Shown here: positions 60,429-64,000 of the stretch, piece after piece
How positions within the stretch are numbered: the first letter of the stretch is position 1
Layout of the letters: every line of letters starts with the position of its first letter
DNA from: Anagrus nilaparvatae
Taxonomy: Eukaryota > Arthropoda > Insecta > Hymenoptera > Mymaridae
Reading direction: 5' to 3'
DNA length: 64,000 nt
Assembly (NCBI GenBank): GCA_022575985.1
Contig: JAKSXM010000272.1
Span: 4,898,001-4,962,000, forward strand
Made by a program: the position numbers and the translations under genes
Notes under the pieces: model-generated
Told to the model about the DNA's origin: nothing
Databases searched by the model: none
The model's input: only the letters and a program-made list of their open reading frames with translations

Positions 60429-63400
60429 CTGGAAAATGACATAAATAAGATCATGATATTTAAGAAACCGTTATATTTTTAAATAAAGATATGCATTATT
60501 ATTATATGTCTGGTATAATTCTAGTTTACACATTTATACGATTGAAAATAAGTGAACTGTGCAATTGCTCAATATATTTCATGAAATCTTGATTCTTTTA
60601 TTGCAATTACAGTACCCCAAATTTTTAGGCACAATCACCCTATGTATGCAAAAAAAGGAAAAGTCTCTAAATTGTCCAATTCGTGGAGAAATTTGGTCCC
60701 CAGGTCATTCCGATGCACACTGATTCAGAAAAAAAAACGGCAAAAAATTAGCTTCAAGCGAGGTTTTAATGAATTTTGATGCGGTTTGCGGCATTTATAT
60801 GAATTTTTACCCCTTAAGTACTTAAAACTACCCCTAATAAAAGAGTTTTTTTATAACATTCATTTTTTGCAAAAATTAGTTGCCAATCACTTTTATAACT
60901 TTTATAAACATTGAAAATTGTGAATTTTCATGAGTTTAAAGTAGAAGAATAAAAATTGCACCTACTAAAACCCAAAGTACCTCTGAAACTACTCAAAGAA
61001 ATTGAGTTGCACATGCAAATAAGTTTTAGAATTTTAAGGGTCAAGAATTAGCCCTGACCAAGCCTGATCAAGAATTAGCCCGAAAAAGTAGGTTCTTAAT
61101 TTTAAGTGGCTGACTTAAATTTAGCGTAAAATTTAAATAAAAAGGGCTATTGTTTATTTTTTTTTGTAAATTAACGCTAAAAAATGACAATTATTTTATC
61201 CATCTATTTTCCACAAAAGTAATTTAATAAAAAAAATTATTTTATTTTTTCCCCCTTTAACCATCCCCCTTCCTTATAAAAAATTCGAAAAATGAAGTTT
61301 TCCATGCATCTTTAATGATTTAAGTTAAAAAATCCAAAACCAGCTTTATTTATTTTAATTTGCGCGCGATTTTTTCAGTCGGGCGTATTTCATGTTCTGA
61401 TTTTCTCTAATATTTTATATGATTTGAAATCCAGAAGTTTCCGTTTTTTTACAGTTTTCAATTTTGAGCATTTATTAAAATTTTTTGATTTTTCAAAGCT
61501 CCAAGATAACGGTGGTGACAAGGGGTGGTGACACAGGTGGGGGGAGGAGAGGGGGTTAAAAAGGGAAAAATGTAAAAATTTTTTTTACCGAATTACTTGT
61601 ATGGAAAATAGTTTAATACAGTAATAAAACGCCAAAAATGGCTCTTTTTATTTGAATTTTTCACTTTTCCGGACAAATTCTCGATCAGGAAATTTTCAAT
61701 TTTAATTAACTATTTAAATTTTCATTTTCTCATTAATTTTTTGCCATTTTTTAGGCTTAAACTGATCCTAAAATGACACAATTTGAATCTGATTTGAATT
61801 CTGAGACTTTTTTAATATCTAAATTAAACATTTTCAACTGAAATAGATTGTAACTGAACAAGAATTTGAAAAATTTTGATGAAATGATAAGGTAGCCAAA
61901 GTAAGAGAAAATTTTGTGGCTTCAATCAAGAGCTATTTAAATATTATTTTCGAAATGTCAAAAATGTCCGCATAAATAAAAAACCCCAGAATAACACGTA
62001 GATTTTTTACGTTTGTACATTGTAAAAAGTAACTTCCTTATATTAACAAGAAAATTAGAACATTTACGAAAAATTAGTGAATTTTCGAAAAAATTTGTAA
62101 ATATTCGAAAAAAATCGTAAATTTACTAAATTTAGTATATTAACGAAAAATTCGAGAATTCTCGATTTTTTTTTGTGAATTTAAGAAAAAAATTGTAAAT
62201 TCACAACTATTTTTTGTAAATTTTCGAAAAAAATTTGTAAATTATCAATTTTTCTTGCGAATTCACAAAAAAAATCGAGAATTCTCGAATTTTTCGTTAA
62301 TATAGGGTCAAGGATGGGGTTTTGAACACTTTAAGGAGATTCGTGACTTTAGTAACGAATAAAAATAAAAAATATAGTAGTTTTTAACGTAATAACTTTT
62401 TAAATAGGAATAATGAACATAATTCTTGAGGAATAAACGATGATTTGCCTGATACGATCAATATTTTAATTTTAAATAGAGTTCTAATAGCAAAAACCTA
62501 GAATACCAGGGTTTTGGACACTAAGTACAGGGTTTTGGACATGAAATTTATGGGGTTTTGGACACCATTCTTAAAACTATCTACATAATACATTTTTTTA
62601 AAATAATAATCAGAAAAATTATAAACAATCGGTATATAACGGCATTTAATTAATTTTTAATTAATTTTTAAATAATTTTTAAATAAAAATAGAACTATTT
62701 ATATAAAAATTTTTAATTATTAATTATTACCAATTTTTAATCAATTATAAAAATTCATGCTACTAACGACTTGTCGAGTATAGGTGAACATAAGAAAATA
62801 TTTTAATTAAAATTTTTTATTTATACTAATTAATTGTAAATAAACAAAAAAAGGGAACAAGAGAAAAAGAAACCTAGTCGGAGTAGTGAGAGTTCTTCTC
62901 GCTAATCGACATCACTGCATTACCAATTGGGATACAGCGGCAATAAATTTTTATTTTCAATCGAAATTAAATTTTACACACCAAAACATAAAGATTGTTT
63001 TTAATACTACTTTTTATTAAATTTTGATTTTAATATTTTAAAAATATTAAATTTAAAAATAAATCTTTTCAAACTATTTAATTTCATTTTCAATCTTTTT
63101 GTGTTTATTTTTTTAGGCAAAAGATTTTTTTCAAAAAAAATATTTTGAAATGAGGTTATGAGTATATACTTGTTTATTTTTAACTCAAGTTTGTTTATCA
63201 AATTTGCGTGGTTATTAAAATATAATTTAATTTTTTATAAACTAGAAACAACTGCGCTTCGCGCAGAGAATGACTGCCTTTTATTCATTATCAAGCAATT
63301 ATTTATTAAAAATATTTTAAATTATTATTTGAAAACAGATAAAATATTGTAAATGATAAATTCTAATTTAATAAGATAAATTCTAATTTTTTGCGGTGAC

Positions 63401-64000
63401 ATTTAATTATTATGTTCAATAATTTCATTTAGTAAAAAGTATAAAACTTTACCCATGCAATTACTAAATAAAAGTCCATTTTTACCCTTTAAAGTTTGTT
63501 CATATCTTGAAAATTTAATTTTAATCCATAGGATTTTTTACCCAAAGTAATTATTTTCTTTCATGACTATTAAAAAGACCCCGCTGAAAAGGATAGGAAA
63601 TGAAGTTTCAGTCAAATTTTATGAATTTTTGATACATTGTAGGTTTCGTCATTCTCTCCAAAAGTCTCCATGAGCACAACGCTCCAAAGTCTCAACTTTG
63701 GCTTCTAGGAACTTTCTTTGAAAGCTCCATTATAGTAAGATTGCTTAAAAATCTTTTCATTACACGCTGCAAAAAAGATCTACTTTCTTACTTTCGGGCG
63801 ATCTTTTTTTCGCTTTTAATGAAAAACTATGTGTTGAACACGGGAAAAAATGTAGGAAATTTTAGTCAGATTCGAAATCAGCGATCTTAAAAACGTAAGT
63901 TCCAGCTAAGCTTTAAAGTTTTTTACGATATTTTAGAATTTTAACAGTTATAAATGACAATTGAAAATCTTACCAATCTGACATCAGAATCGAAATCAGT
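60429..64000. other. Probable frazzled intron with repeats, no exon recognised
   Basis: The next upstream frazzled exon (first half of the last Ig domain) is not found here, so the region is likely intron running past the edge. A G-rich tract at about 61510-61575 has four or more G-runs and could form a G-quadruplex. Four loose copies of GGGTTTTGGACA lie at about 62310-62575. A small hairpin CTGCGCTTCGCGCAG is at about 63252-63266. A patch of ordinary composition at 63620-63960 shows no open frame of interest. Confidence 0.45.
62017..62304. mobile_element. CACTGTAAAAAGTAAC-family MITE, right end missing
   Basis: It begins CATTGTAAAAAGTAACTTCC and continues with the family's palindromic interior. 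It breaks off after 'TTTTTCGTTAATATA' without the terminal inverse. Alignment with 39722-40110 suggests that about 40-100 bases have been lost. Confidence 0.65.

Overview
The window is very AT-rich eukaryotic nuclear DNA, with short phase-consistent GT-AG introns, many inverted-repeat transposon remnants and four recognisable animal genes. Gene content (translin, Enhancer of polycomb, RNF113/CWC24, and a DCC/Neogenin-type netrin receptor called frazzled in insects) points to an arthropod, most likely an insect. A very AT-rich insect lineage such as a parasitoid wasp would fit, but the order is a guess. Nothing looks bacterial, viral or plasmid-borne, and I see no CRISPR array. Layout: 1-8060 is gene-free and packed with fold-back and palindromic elements (1178-1887, 3745-6220, 6320-6627, 6764-7510, 7566-7800). 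8061-9165 (+) is a complete five-exon translin gene. 9230-14100 holds two tandem copies of a TIR repeat, a tRNA-like/SINE fragment and the 5' flank of the next gene. 14143-20011 (+) is a complete ten-exon E(Pc) gene (828 codons), with a hAT-type MITE in intron 4 and a TIR element in intron 9. 20012-26884 has no gene I can support. 28350-26885 (-) is a complete six-exon RNF113 gene. 29005-30759 is a near-perfect 1.75 kb palindrome. 30815-48434 is the most striking structure: two inverted arms of about 3.2 kb around an 11.2 kb spacer. The spacer holds a decayed coding fragment, a second long palindrome, a MITE, a Penelope-like retroelement remnant and a frameshifted C2H2 zinc-finger gene. 60428-50909 (-) is the 3' part of frazzled: 17 exons encoding the end of one Ig domain, six FN3 domains, the membrane helix and the cytoplasmic tail. 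Its 5' exons lie beyond the right edge. 60429-64000 is probably frazzled intron. The four host genes act in unrelated processes (small-RNA and tRNA-fragment processing, NuA4/TIP60 chromatin acetylation, spliceosome activation/ubiquitylation, axon guidance) and form no operon or cluster. The unusual biology is in the repeats. The outer ends of the giant arms carry a sequence unit also seen in the fold-back element at 3.7-6.2 kb, and the sequence just inside the right arm resembles that element's terminus. I infer that the 17.6 kb structure is a composite fold-back element that has collected other sequences, although segmental duplication or an assembly artefact cannot be excluded from sequence alone. 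Exon boundaries were placed by eye from GT/AG sites, frame continuity and family similarity. Repeat boundaries are accurate to a few bases where a TSD is given and otherwise to tens of bases.
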